This document shows, piece after piece, positions 6,905-14,170 of a stretch of 26,125 bases of DNA. Within the stretch, counting starts at the first letter, position 1. Each line of letters begins with the position of its first letter. Made by a program: the position numbers and the translations under genes. The notes beneath the pieces are model-generated. The model saw only the letters and a list, made by a program, of their open reading frames with translations. It was not told where the DNA came from and did not search any database. The DNA is taken from positions 1-26,125 of the forward strand of contig DAISIT010000047.1 in the NCBI GenBank assembly GCA_036821845.1, in the 5' to 3' direction. This DNA is from JAEUMD01 sp937950105. GTDB lineage: Bacteria > Pseudomonadota > Alphaproteobacteria > Rhizobiales > Hyphomicrobiaceae.

Positions 6905-8356
6905 ATGAGCAACCGCCAGCCCAGTGAGCGCGACGGCGACAGCACCGCCAGGAAGCTGCAGACGCGGCCACGCAGTCCTGTGGAAGCGCTGGAGCCCGGC
7001 CGTCCGCCGGCACGTCCGAAACGCAAGGTGCGGCGCGAGCCGTCGCGCCGGCTGAGCGGCTTCGCGCGTTTCATTTCGGGCCTGTTCACGCTTGCGCTGG
7101 CTCTGATGGTGACGGCCGGCGCCGCCATGCTGTGGCTCTATCACGAATTCGAACGCGCCGGGCCGCTCGCCGTTTCGCGCACCGTCGGCGTGCCGCGCGG
7201 CGAAGGGCCGATCGAGATCGCCGCCCGCCTCGAACGCGAGGGCGTCATCTCCAACCGCTGGGCGTTCGTCGCCAGCCACTACGCCCGCAACCTGATGAGC
7301 CGTAGCAAGCCGCAGTCGCTGAAGGCGGGCGAATACGAATTCAAAAAGGCCGCGAGCATGAGCCAGGTGCTCGCGACCATCGCCGAGGGCAAGTCGATCC
7401 TGTCGAAGCTCACCGTCCCCGAGGGGTTGACGAGCGCGCAGATCATCGAGCGGCTGATGGCTGACGAGAACCTGACCGGCGAGATCGCAGAGGTACCGCC
7501 CGAGGGCTCGCTGCTGCCCGATACCTACCGCTTCTCCAAGGGTATGAGCCGGCAGGAACTGGTCGACCGCATGATGAGCGAGCAGCAGAGGTTCGTCGCC
7601 GCCGTGTGGGAGAAGCGCCAGCCCGATCTGCCGGTGGCCTCGCCCGAGCAGGCGCTGGTGCTGGCGTCGATCGTCGAGAAGGAGACCGGCAAGGCGGACG
7701 AACGCCAGCGCGTCGCCGCCGTCTTCGTCAACCGCCTGCGCAAGAAGATGCGGCTGCAGTCCGATCCCACCATCATCTACGGGCTGGTCGGCGGCAAGGG
7801 CTCGCTGGGGCGATCGATCACGCGCGCCGACATCGACAGCAAGACGGCCTACAACACGTACCAGATCAATGGCCTGCCCCCTGGTCCGATCTGCAACCCG
7901 GGCCGGGAGGCGATCGAAGCGACGCTCGATCCGGCCAAGACCGCCGATCTCTATTTCGTCGCCGACGGCACCGGCGGACACGCCTTCACCGAAAACCTGA
8001 AGGACCACAACGCCGCCGTCGCCAACTGGCGCAAGGTGGAGAAGCAGACGAAGGAGGAGACTGCGGAGGCGGGCCAGAACGAGGCCGCTGCGGAGACCAC
8101 TCCGGCGACGAACGGCGCCGCTGCTCCGTCCGACACGCCAATCGCTCCGGGCGCCGCGACGCGCGCGGTATCGCGCCCCGCCCCACCGCCTGCCGCCGAG
8201 GGCGACAAGGCGGCCGCGCCGAAAGCGGGCGAGCCAGCGCCGCTGCCCAAGGTCGTGACCCTCAATGGCGCCAACGCCGAAGCCGCCGATAGCGGCGCTG
8301 CGCGCGCGGCACGCGAAGCCGACGTTCCGATCCCCGTTCGCAAGCCGAAGCGCTGA
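6905..8356 (+). CDS. mltG: endolytic murein transglycosylase MltG
   Basis: A 483-residue membrane-anchored lytic transglycosylase (YceG family) that cleaves nascent glycan strands at the cytoplasmic membrane and so sets their length. The N-terminus is cytosolic and basic, one membrane helix lies at about 57-78, and the periplasmic YceG domain follows. The motif LASIVEKETGKADER holds the catalytic glutamate (Glu258 or Glu260 by alignment to the E. coli motif), followed by SDPTIIYG and NTYQINGLPPGPICNPG. After about residue 370 comes an Ala/Pro/Glu-rich tail of roughly 110 residues that E. coli MltG lacks; it ends in a basic PIPVRKPKR. An in-frame GTG at 6890 is an alternative start; I chose the ATG at 6905. 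Confidence 0.93.
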   Translation: MSNRQPSERDGDSTARKLQTRPRSPVEALEPGRPPARPKRKVRREPSRRLSGFARFISGLFTLALALMVTAGAAMLWLYHEFERAGPLAVSRTVGVPRGEGPIEIAARLEREGVISNRWAFVASHYARNLMSRSKPQSLKAGEYEFKKAASMSQVLATIAEGKSILSKLTVPEGLTSAQIIERLMADENLTGEIAEVPPEGSLLPDTYRFSKGMSRQELVDRMMSEQQRFVAAVWEKRQPDLPVASPEQALVLASIVEKETGKADERQRVAAVFVNRLRKKMRLQSDPTIIYGLVGGKGSLGRSITRADIDSKTAYNTYQINGLPPGPICNPGREAIEATLDPAKTADLYFVADGTGGHAFTENLKDHNAAVANWRKVEKQTKEETAEAGQNEAAAETTPATNGAAAPSDTPIAPGAATRAVSRPAPPPAAEGDKAAAPKAGEPAPLPKVVTLNGANAEAADSGAARAAREADVPIPVRKPKR

Positions 8357-8362
8357 TCGATC

Positions 8363-8386
8363 CGGACCGGCAAGGAAAACGGTCCG
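8363..8386 (+). terminator. weak hairpin after mltG
   Basis: CGGACCG (8363-8369) pairs with CGGTCCG (8380-8386) across a 10-nt A-rich loop, seven bases past the mltG stop. There is no T run, so termination is uncertain. Confidence 0.3.
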
Positions 8387-8430
8387 CGGAGCCCTGGCAC
8401 TCGACTCCTGTGCGACGACTCGTTACTCGC

Positions 8431-8450
8431 TAGAGCGCAAATCTGCTCTA
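8431..8450. repeat. TAGAGC hairpin upstream of yicC
   Basis: TAGAGC (8431-8436), eight bases, GCTCTA (8445-8450) form a perfect small inverted repeat 24 bp before the yicC start. Its short AT-containing loop differs from the surrounding GC-rich DNA. It could be a regulator site, part of a dispersed intergenic repeat, or a structure near the yicC translation start. Confidence 0.35.
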
Positions 8451-8473
8451 ACTCGTCCTCGCCCGGAACTCCC

Positions 8474-9361
8474 ATGACGCTCAACAGCATGACAGGCTTC
8501 GGCCGCGCCGACGGCACACAGGGCGGACAGACGTGGGTGTGGGAAGTGCGCAGCGTCAACGGCCGCGGTCTCGACGTGCGCCTGCGGCTGCCGCCGGGCC
8601 TCGAGGCCATCGAAACGCGCGTGCGCGAGGCGGTGGCGCGGCGCTTCAATCGCGGCAGCGTTTCGGTCAACCTGCAGGTCCAGCGCGAATCCGGCGTCAC
8701 CGAGATCCGTCTCAACGAAACCGCACTGACGCAGGTGATGGCCGCCGCCGAGCGCATCCGCGCCATCACCGGGGCCGAGCCGCCGCGCATCGAGGCGCTG
8801 ATGGGCATGCGCGGCGTGCTCGAGGTGGTCGAGCCGATCGAAGACGAAGCCACCCAGAAGGCACGGCACGAAACCATGCTGGCGAGCCTCGAGATCGCCC
8901 TCGACGAACTCGCACGGGCACGCGCGGCTGAAGGCGAGCGGCTGGCGGCGGTGCTCGACACGCAGCTGACCGAAGTTGCCCGGCAGGTCGCCATCGTTCG
9001 CGAGAGCCCGTCGCGCACGCCGGAAGCCATCGGCGAGCGCCTCGCCGAGCAGATGCGCCGCATCGTCGATGCCAGTGCCGCGCTCGACCCCGAACGCCTG
9101 CATCAGGAGGCCGTACTGCTCGCCACGCGCGCCGATGTCGCCGAGGAACTGGAACGGCTCGGTGCCCATGTCGCCGCGACGCGCGATCTCATGCACGAGG
9201 GCGTGCCCGTCGGCCGCAAGCTCGAATTCCTGACGCAGGAGTTCAACCGCGAGGCCAATACGCTGTGCTCGAAGTCGAACGCCAACGACGTGACGCGCGC
9301 GGGCCTCGCGCTGAAGACGGTGATCGACCAGATGCGCGAGCAGGTGGCGAACATCGAGTAG
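8474..9361 (+). CDS. yicC: YicC family endoribonuclease
   Basis: A 295-residue protein that starts with the family signature MTLNSMTGFGRADG and ends with GRKLEFLTQEFNREANTL and SKSNANDV, the C-terminal DUF1732 hallmark. The YicC_N domain covers about residues 1-155 and DUF1732 about 205-295. E. coli YicC is an RNase reported to act on small RNAs; the exact targets here are unknown. YicC next to gmk is a widely conserved pairing. The stop codon TAG at 9359-9361 lies inside a heptanucleotide tandem repeat, so repeat changes could reach the gene end. Confidence 0.95.
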   Translation: MTLNSMTGFGRADGTQGGQTWVWEVRSVNGRGLDVRLRLPPGLEAIETRVREAVARRFNRGSVSVNLQVQRESGVTEIRLNETALTQVMAAAERIRAITGAEPPRIEALMGMRGVLEVVEPIEDEATQKARHETMLASLEIALDELARARAAEGERLAAVLDTQLTEVARQVAIVRESPSRTPEAIGERLAEQMRRIVDASAALDPERLHQEAVLLATRADVAEELERLGAHVAATRDLMHEGVPVGRKLEFLTQEFNREANTLCSKSNANDVTRAGLALKTVIDQMREQVANIE

Positions 9362-9383
9362 TGAGTAGTGAGTAGTGAGTGGT
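9356..9383. repeat. heptanucleotide tandem repeat, four units
   Basis: Four consecutive 7-mers: GAGTAGT three times, then GAGTGGT. The first unit overlaps the last sense codon and the stop codon of yicC. The array lies in the yicC-gmk gap. Because every unit contains TAG in the yicC frame position only once, expansion would leave the protein end unchanged. Confidence 0.9.
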
Positions 9384-9436
9384 GCAGTGGCCGCGCGCAC
9401 CAGGAAGACGACGATCGAGAAGGTACCGAGAGACGC

Positions 9437-10078
9437 ATGCCCGCCGCACCGCTGAAACGCCGAGGCCTGTTGCTGGTATTGTCGTCGCCGTCGGGTGCCG
9501 GCAAGACGACGCTGGCGAAGCGGCTGCTCGCCGCCGAAGCTGAGGTCATGCATATGTCCGTGTCGGTGACGACACGCCCGGCGCGACCCGGCGAGGTCGA
9601 CGGCCGCGATTACACGTTCCTCGACGAGGCGCGCTTCACGGCCATGCGCGATGCCGGCGAGTTGCTCGAATGGGCGGTGGTATTCGGCAACTTCTACGGC
9701 ACCGAGCGCCGTCAGGTCGAAGCGGCGATCGCGCGCGGCCATGACGTGCTGTTCGACATCGACTGGCAGGGCGCACGCCAGCTCGCCGAGACGATGCCGC
9801 GCGATCTCGTGCGCGTTTTCATCCTGCCGCCGTCCGGCAAGGCGCTGGAACAGCGGCTCAACGCGCGCAACATGGATGCGCCCGAGGTGGTGGCGAAGCG
9901 CATGGCGAAAGCGGCGGACGAGATCAGCCATTGGCCCGAATACGACTACGTCATCGTCAACAACGACGTCGACACGTGCTTCGCGTCGCTGACGGCGATC
10001 CTGGCTGCCGAACGGTTGAAGCGCGAGCGCCAGGTCGGCCTCTCCGATTTCGTCCGCGCCATCGAAGCGGAGCTTTAG
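9437..10078 (+). CDS. gmk: guanylate kinase Gmk
   Basis: A 213-residue enzyme that phosphorylates GMP to GDP with ATP, needed for GTP, dGTP and (p)ppGpp supply. The P-loop is SSPSGAGKTT (about residues 16-25). SVSVTTRPARPGEVDGRDY is the GMP-binding segment, with the Tyr and Arg that contact the base, and DIDWQGARQL is the conserved central strand. The ATG at 9437 is chosen because the protein then begins a few residues before the P-loop strand as in other Gmk; a start at 9368 would add 23 residues encoded partly by the heptanucleotide repeat. A GAG-rich stretch upstream acts as a weak ribosome site. Confidence 0.96.
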   Translation: MPAAPLKRRGLLLVLSSPSGAGKTTLAKRLLAAEAEVMHMSVSVTTRPARPGEVDGRDYTFLDEARFTAMRDAGELLEWAVVFGNFYGTERRQVEAAIARGHDVLFDIDWQGARQLAETMPRDLVRVFILPPSGKALEQRLNARNMDAPEVVAKRMAKAADEISHWPEYDYVIVNNDVDTCFASLTAILAAERLKRERQVGLSDFVRAIEAEL

Positions 10079-10108
10079 GGCGCGAGCCACGGGAACAGCC
10101 GTTCTGAC

Positions 10109-10133
10109 GGAACGGTCGAGCACCTGGGACGTT
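10109..10133 (+). promoter_or_regulatory. EcfG-type general stress promoter
   Basis: GGAAC (10109-10113), 16 bp, CGTT (10130-10133) match the alphaproteobacterial EcfG sigma-factor consensus GGAAC-N16/17-CGTT exactly. The gene starting 34 bp downstream encodes a protein of the general-stress FMN-binding type, which fits. The -35 element overlaps a small inverted repeat, CCGTTC (10099-10104) and GAACGG (10110-10115). Confidence 0.65.
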
Positions 10134-10166
10134 CCTCCGCGTGTCGAAAATTGCGGAGATACGGCC

Positions 10167-10664
10167 ATGGCCAAGGAAGACGAACTGCGCGCGGCGCTAC
10201 TGGAGGCCCTGCGCGCGGACATGACGTTGATGCTCGGTCTCGATCACGTCGAGCGCGCCCACATGCGGCCGATGACGGCGCAACTGCTCGACGAGCAGCC
10301 GAACGGACCGCTCTGGTTCTTCACCTCGCGTGACACGGAACTGGCGAAGGCGCTGGCCGATGGATCGGCGAGACCCGCACACGCGACATTCGCCGACAAG
10401 GGACACGAAATCTTCGCCACGCTGCACGGCCCGCTGCAGATCGACAACAATCGCGCTGTGATCGACAAGCTGTGGAGCCCGTTCGTCGCCGCGTGGTTCG
10501 AGCAGGGCAAGGACGATCCGAAGCTGACGCTGCTGCGCTTTGATGCGCGCGAAGCCGAGGTGTGGCGCGATGCGTCGAGCCTGCTGTCGGGCATCAAGAT
10601 GCTGTTCGGCTTCGATCCGAAGGAAGAGTACCGCGACAAGGTCGGCAGCGTGCGCCTCGGCTGA
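10167..10664 (+). CDS. pyridoxamine 5'-phosphate oxidase-like FMN-binding split-barrel protein, general stress type
   Basis: A 165-residue protein of the split-barrel flavin-binding fold (Pyrid_ox_like, general stress protein 26 type). Recognisable elements are MTLMLGLDHVERAHMRPM, which replaces the usual substrate strand, PLWFFTSRDTELAKAL, HATFADKGHEIFATLHG, and LWSPFVAAWFEQGKDDPKL with the conserved Trp residues. Length and motif order fit the stress-protein branch rather than PdxH, so vitamin B6 synthesis is unlikely. Xanthomonas and Rhizobiales relatives bind FMN or FAD; the physiological reaction is not known. GGAG about ten bases before the ATG supports the start. It appears to be under its own EcfG promoter and converges with rsmA. 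Confidence 0.88.
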   Translation: MAKEDELRAALLEALRADMTLMLGLDHVERAHMRPMTAQLLDEQPNGPLWFFTSRDTELAKALADGSARPAHATFADKGHEIFATLHGPLQIDNNRAVIDKLWSPFVAAWFEQGKDDPKLTLLRFDAREAEVWRDASSLLSGIKMLFGFDPKEEYRDKVGSVRLG

Positions 10665-10665
10665 C

Positions 10666-10682
10666 GCACGCGCATCGCGTGC
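10666..10682. terminator. short hairpin between convergent genes
   Basis: GCACGCG (10666-10672), loop CAT, CGCGTGC (10676-10682) fill most of the 24-bp gap between the stress-protein stop and the rsmA stop. It is symmetrical and could end transcription from both sides, though it lacks a T run. Confidence 0.4.
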
Positions 10683-10688
10683 CCGCGA

Positions 10689-11660
10689 TCACGTGCGCCC
10701 GTCGATGATCGCGGCCATGGTCGCGAACTGCGCGACTGTCAGCCGCTCGGCGCGCTCTTCCGGCGCGATGCCGGCTGCCGCAAGCAGGACCTCCGGCATT
10801 GCCACCAGCGATTTCAGGCTCTGGCGGAGCATCTTGCGGCGCTGCCCGAACGCCGCTTGCGTCACCCTGCCGAGCGTCACGACCGAGCAAGCCGGCAAGG
10901 GCACCGCGCGCGGCACGAACTCTACGATCGCCGACGATACCTTCGGCGGCGGCGTGAACGCCTGCGGTCCGAGCGTCAGCGCGATGCGCGCCTCGCAGCG
11001 CCATTGCGAGATGACCGCGAGGCGCCCGTACGCCTTGCTGCCCGGCGCGGCGACGATGCGCTCCGCCACCTCCTTCTGGAACATCAGCAGCATGCGTGCG
11101 TACCACGGCGGCCAGGGTTCGCTCTCGAGCCAGCCGATCAGCAGTTGCGTGGCGATGTTGTAGGGCAGGTTGGCCGCGATGACCGGTTTCGTCGCAATGC
11201 CACGGCTCTGCAACTCGTGGGGCCAATCGATGCGCAGCGCGTCCTCAGCGATCACGTCGAGACGGCCGGGATAGCGCGTCGCCACATCGAGCAGCGCCGC
11301 AACCGCGCGATCGTCGCGTTCGACCGCGATGACGCGATCGGCGCCCTCGAGCAGCAGCGCGCGCGTCAATCCACCCGGCCCCGGTCCGACCTCGACAACA
11401 GTCTCGCCAGCGAGAGGGCCGGCGAGGCGGGCGATCTTGCGCGTCAGATTGAGGTCGAGCAGGAAGTTCTGGCCGAGCGACTTCTTCGGCGCCAGATCGT
11501 GCGCGCGGATAACGTCACGCAAGGGTGGCAGACCGTCCGGGCTCGCGCCCGAGCGCGTCTCGGCCGCGTCGACATGCTCGATCAGCGCGCGTTCATCGTT
11601 GTCGTTGTCGTTGTCGTTGCGGCCGTTGTCGTTGTCGTGCTTTTCGCGTCCCTGCATCAT
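10689..11660 (-). CDS. rsmA: 16S rRNA (adenine1518/1519-N6)-dimethyltransferase RsmA (KsgA)
   Basis: A 323-residue SAM-dependent enzyme that dimethylates two adenines in helix 45 of 16S rRNA late in small-subunit assembly. SAM motif I is VVEVGPGPGGLTRALL, the catalytic motif is NLPYNIAT, and KKSLGQNFLLDLNL marks the start of the conserved domain near residue 60. The first ~45 residues are an extra, highly charged tail rich in Asn-Asp pairs, encoded by an imperfect hexanucleotide repeat. No alternative ATG or GTG exists in frame between the tail and the conserved domain, so the tail is probably translated. The ATG overlaps the pdxA stop by four bases (ATGA), indicating coupling. Last gene of the lpt-surA-pdxA-rsmA operon. 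Confidence 0.95.
   Translation of the reverse strand: MMQGREKHDNDNGRNDNDNDNDERALIEHVDAAETRSGASPDGLPPLRDVIRAHDLAPKKSLGQNFLLDLNLTRKIARLAGPLAGETVVEVGPGPGGLTRALLLEGADRVIAVERDDRAVAALLDVATRYPGRLDVIAEDALRIDWPHELQSRGIATKPVIAANLPYNIATQLLIGWLESEPWPPWYARMLLMFQKEVAERIVAAPGSKAYGRLAVISQWRCEARIALTLGPQAFTPPPKVSSAIVEFVPRAVPLPACSVVTLGRVTQAAFGQRRKMLRQSLKSLVAMPEVLLAAAGIAPEERAERLTVAQFATMAAIIDGRT
11597..11635 (-). repeat. hexanucleotide microsatellite inside the rsmA 5' end
   Basis: On the plus strand CGTTGT occurs three times, then CGTTGC, an interrupting GGC, and CGTTGT twice more. On the coding strand it reads as alternating Asp and Asn codons. Because the unit is two codons long, slippage would change the tail length without shifting the frame. 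Confidence 0.85.
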
Positions 11661-12721
11661 GCCGGTGCCTTCGCGGCGCGGCGCCGCTCCGCCATGCGTG
11701 CGGCGAGCTTCAGCGCCGCGATCAGGCTGCCCGGTGATGCAAGGCCTTTGCCCGCGATGTCGAAGGCGGTGCCGTGATCGGGCGAGGTGCGCACGAACGG
11801 CAGGCCGAGCGTGACGTTGACGCCCGTGTCGAACGCCAGCGTCTTCACCGGGATCAGCACCTGATCGTGGTACATGCCGAGCACGGCGTCGTAGCTCGCG
11901 CGGCGGCCTGCGTGAAACAGCGTGTCGGCCGGATGCGGGCCCGTCACGTCGAGGCCCTCGGCGCGCAGCGTTGCGCTCGCCGGGGCGATGATGTCGCGAT
12001 CCTCGGTCCCCATGTTGCCGGCCTCGCCCGCATGCGGGTTGAGCCCGGTGACGGCGATGCGCGGGCGCGCGATGCCGAAATCGCGGTGCAGCGCCTGATG
12101 CATGATGCGGGCGGTGCGCAGGATGGCGTCGCGCGTGATCGCACGCGGAACTTCGGCAAGCGGGATGTGGATGGTGAGCGGCACCACGTTGAGTTCGTCC
12201 GACGCGATCATCATCACCGGATCGGATGGTGCTCCGGGCACGAGCCGGCGCGCGAGGTCGGCGAGGAACTCGGTATGTCCGGGGTGCACAAAGCCGGCGG
12301 CATAGAGCACGCTCTTGGCGATCGGATTGGTGACCACCGCGGCCGCATCTCCGGCGACGACCGCTTCGACCGCGCGCGTGATAGCGGCAATGACGGCCGT
12401 GCCATTGGCCGCATCGGGCCGGCCCGGCACCACCGGCGCCGGCAAGGCGATGTCGAGCACCGGCAGCACCGGCCCGTGCTCGCCTGCCGCCTCGGCGAAA
12501 CTGGCGACGCGGCGGATGGAGAGAGACACGCCGAGGGCGCGTGCCGTGGCTTCCAGATGATCGCCGTTTCCGACATAGACGAACGGTGCCAGCCCGTCGC
12601 TCGCACGCCGGGTCCAGGCACGAACGGTGAGTTCAGGACCGATCCCGGCGGGGTCGCCCATGGTCAGCGCCAGCGGCACCGCGGACGCCGCTGCGCCGGA
12701 CCTGCTCACAGCGACTGGCAT
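11657..12721 (-). CDS. pdxA: 4-hydroxythreonine-4-phosphate dehydrogenase PdxA
   Basis: A 354-residue NAD-dependent enzyme that oxidises 4-phosphohydroxythreonine on the way to pyridoxal phosphate. The N-terminal LALTMGDPAGIGPEL is diagnostic. The metal-binding His residues sit in HPGHTEFLADL, and NPHAGEAGNMGTEDRDII and MYHDQVLIPVKTL are the other family blocks; the region around VRTSPDHGTAFDIAGKG closes the active site. Length is normal. The frame stays open upstream over surA, but the PdxA family starts near the ATG at 12721, which overlaps the surA end by 16 bp. Its stop overlaps the rsmA start. Confidence 0.96.
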   Translation of the reverse strand: MPVAVSRSGAAASAVPLALTMGDPAGIGPELTVRAWTRRASDGLAPFVYVGNGDHLEATARALGVSLSIRRVASFAEAAGEHGPVLPVLDIALPAPVVPGRPDAANGTAVIAAITRAVEAVVAGDAAAVVTNPIAKSVLYAAGFVHPGHTEFLADLARRLVPGAPSDPVMMIASDELNVVPLTIHIPLAEVPRAITRDAILRTARIMHQALHRDFGIARPRIAVTGLNPHAGEAGNMGTEDRDIIAPASATLRAEGLDVTGPHPADTLFHAGRRASYDAVLGMYHDQVLIPVKTLAFDTGVNVTLGLPFVRTSPDHGTAFDIAGKGLASPGSLIAALKLAARMAERRRAAKAPA

Positions 12722-13989
12722 AGCCCGCTCTTGGCCTCGGCGCGGCAATCGATGGTCGCGTCCTGGCGCAGGTCCTTGAGATGCTTGCGCGCGAGGATGT
12801 CGAACTCCTTGTCGCGGCGTTCGTCCTTGGGTGACGCGCCGCCGCCGGCGCCGGGAGCGCTCGGCGCGCCGGGTTTCGCCGCCGTCTGCTTCTTGCCGCA
12901 CAGCGCCCACAGCTCGACGCCGTCGGGGCCGACGTTGGGCGGTATCATTTCGCCTTCCTTGGCGTTGAGCAGCAGCGTCCGCATCGGCTCGCCGATGCTC
13001 GACGCGCGCCGCGCGCCGATGTTCTCGAAGTTGGCGCCGATGCCCTTGGCGGCCTTCTCGGTCGACTTGCAGCCGGCGAACTTCGCCCGCAGCTGCTCGG
13101 CCTGAGCGAGGCGCTCGGCCATCGCCTTCTGATCGAGATTGCCGGCCACGGGCAGCGTCACCCGCTGCACCACCAGATCGACGTTGCTGCCGGCATCGTC
13201 GAGTGCGGCGGTGGCGTCGGCTTCGACGAAGCGCTCGACGTCGCGCTCGGTGATCGACACCTGATAGCCGAAGCGCCTCTGCACCACGGCGTTCCAGGAG
13301 ATCGCCGCGCGGAAGCGCGCCCGCATGGTCGAAATATCGACGCCCATGCCGGCGAGGTGCTTGGCGAACTGCTCCTCGTTCATCTTGTTGCGCGAGGCGA
13401 TGCCGCCGATCACCTTGGAGATCTGCTCGTCGGTGGCGAGCGCGTTGTTGCGCTTCGCCTCCTGCAGCTTGAGACGCTCCTCGACGAGTTCCTTCAGCGC
13501 CGCGCGGTCGGTGCCCTTGACGGCGCGCGAGCGGGCCTCGGCCTGCAGCCCCTCCATCATGGTCTTCTGCTTCTGCTTGATGAACTCCTGCTGGATCTTC
13601 TGCAGCTCTTCCTTGGTCTTCGGGTTGCGCTTGACGGCGAAGGCGCGGAACTCGTCGTTGATCTTGGGATTCTTGACGATCGCTTCCCAACGCTTCTTGG
13701 CGTTGTCGCGAACGTAGGAGCCGATGTCGGCGCTGAGGCCGAGCAGCCGCTGACGCTGCTCCATCTCGTAGGCGGTGATCGGCTCGTCGTTGACCAGCAC
13801 GAGGATTTCGTTCGACGCGGCCCCGGCGCCCGTGACCGGGACGAGTACCGCGGCGGCCGTGACGGCGATCGTGATGGCGGCGCAGGCAAGGGGGCCGCGC
13901 GCGGACGCGACGGAGAAGGCGCGGCGGTGGCCGGCGTCGGGCATGGGAGCGGGTCCTGTCAGAGCGGCGGAGATTCGCATGGATCGCAT
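12706..13989 (-). CDS. surA: SurA-type periplasmic chaperone / peptidylprolyl isomerase
   Basis: A 427-residue periplasmic protein. The start at 13989 has GGGAGG four bases upstream. Residues 1-58 form a long signal region with a hydrophobic core at about 40-55 ending near AGAAS. ILVLVNDEPITAYEMEQR is the classic SurA N-terminal motif, followed by the helical chaperone domain (lysine/glutamine-rich, about 90-230). The C-terminal part (about 240-370) looks like one divergent parvulin domain, with LVVQRVTLPV and GVELWALCGKK, instead of the two of E. coli SurA, so isomerase activity is doubtful. It probably escorts outer-membrane proteins such as LptD, encoded just upstream. SurA identity is supported by operon position between lptD and pdxA. 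Confidence 0.88.
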   Translation of the reverse strand: MRSMRISAALTGPAPMPDAGHRRAFSVASARGPLACAAITIAVTAAAVLVPVTGAGAASNEILVLVNDEPITAYEMEQRQRLLGLSADIGSYVRDNAKKRWEAIVKNPKINDEFRAFAVKRNPKTKEELQKIQQEFIKQKQKTMMEGLQAEARSRAVKGTDRAALKELVEERLKLQEAKRNNALATDEQISKVIGGIASRNKMNEEQFAKHLAGMGVDISTMRARFRAAISWNAVVQRRFGYQVSITERDVERFVEADATAALDDAGSNVDLVVQRVTLPVAGNLDQKAMAERLAQAEQLRAKFAGCKSTEKAAKGIGANFENIGARRASSIGEPMRTLLLNAKEGEMIPPNVGPDGVELWALCGKKQTAAKPGAPSAPGAGGGASPKDERRDKEFDILARKHLKDLRQDATIDCRAEAKSGLCQSL

Positions 13990-14170
13990 GGTACCTCCCG
14001 GGCGTCGGGGCTGCGTCGCGTTATCCACACAACCGTGGCAAGGGAGTGGCGTTTTGCGTGTGGCGCCGCAACAACTGCAGCCCACGGCTCGCCCTTTCAG
14101 TAAGCGGCAAGCGGATTGGTGTACGCTCGTTGACCCAGGTCTTCGGCAACGCTCGCCACCAAGGGCGCGG

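Noticed and set aside
4862..8008. 1048-codon open frame on the minus strand across acpP, fabF and mltG
   Set aside because: It is antisense to three well-identified genes, is rich in Arg, Asp, His and Ala as expected of the opposite strand of GC-rich codons, and shows no family motif.
8423..10222. 599-codon minus-strand frame opposite yicC and gmk
   Set aside because: Antisense artefact; part of it (LLTTHYSLL-type peptide) is the translated heptanucleotide repeat.
12722..13690. Upstream extension of the pdxA frame over surA
   Set aside because: It overlaps surA in another frame and is Arg/Gln-rich; PdxA homologues start near 12721.
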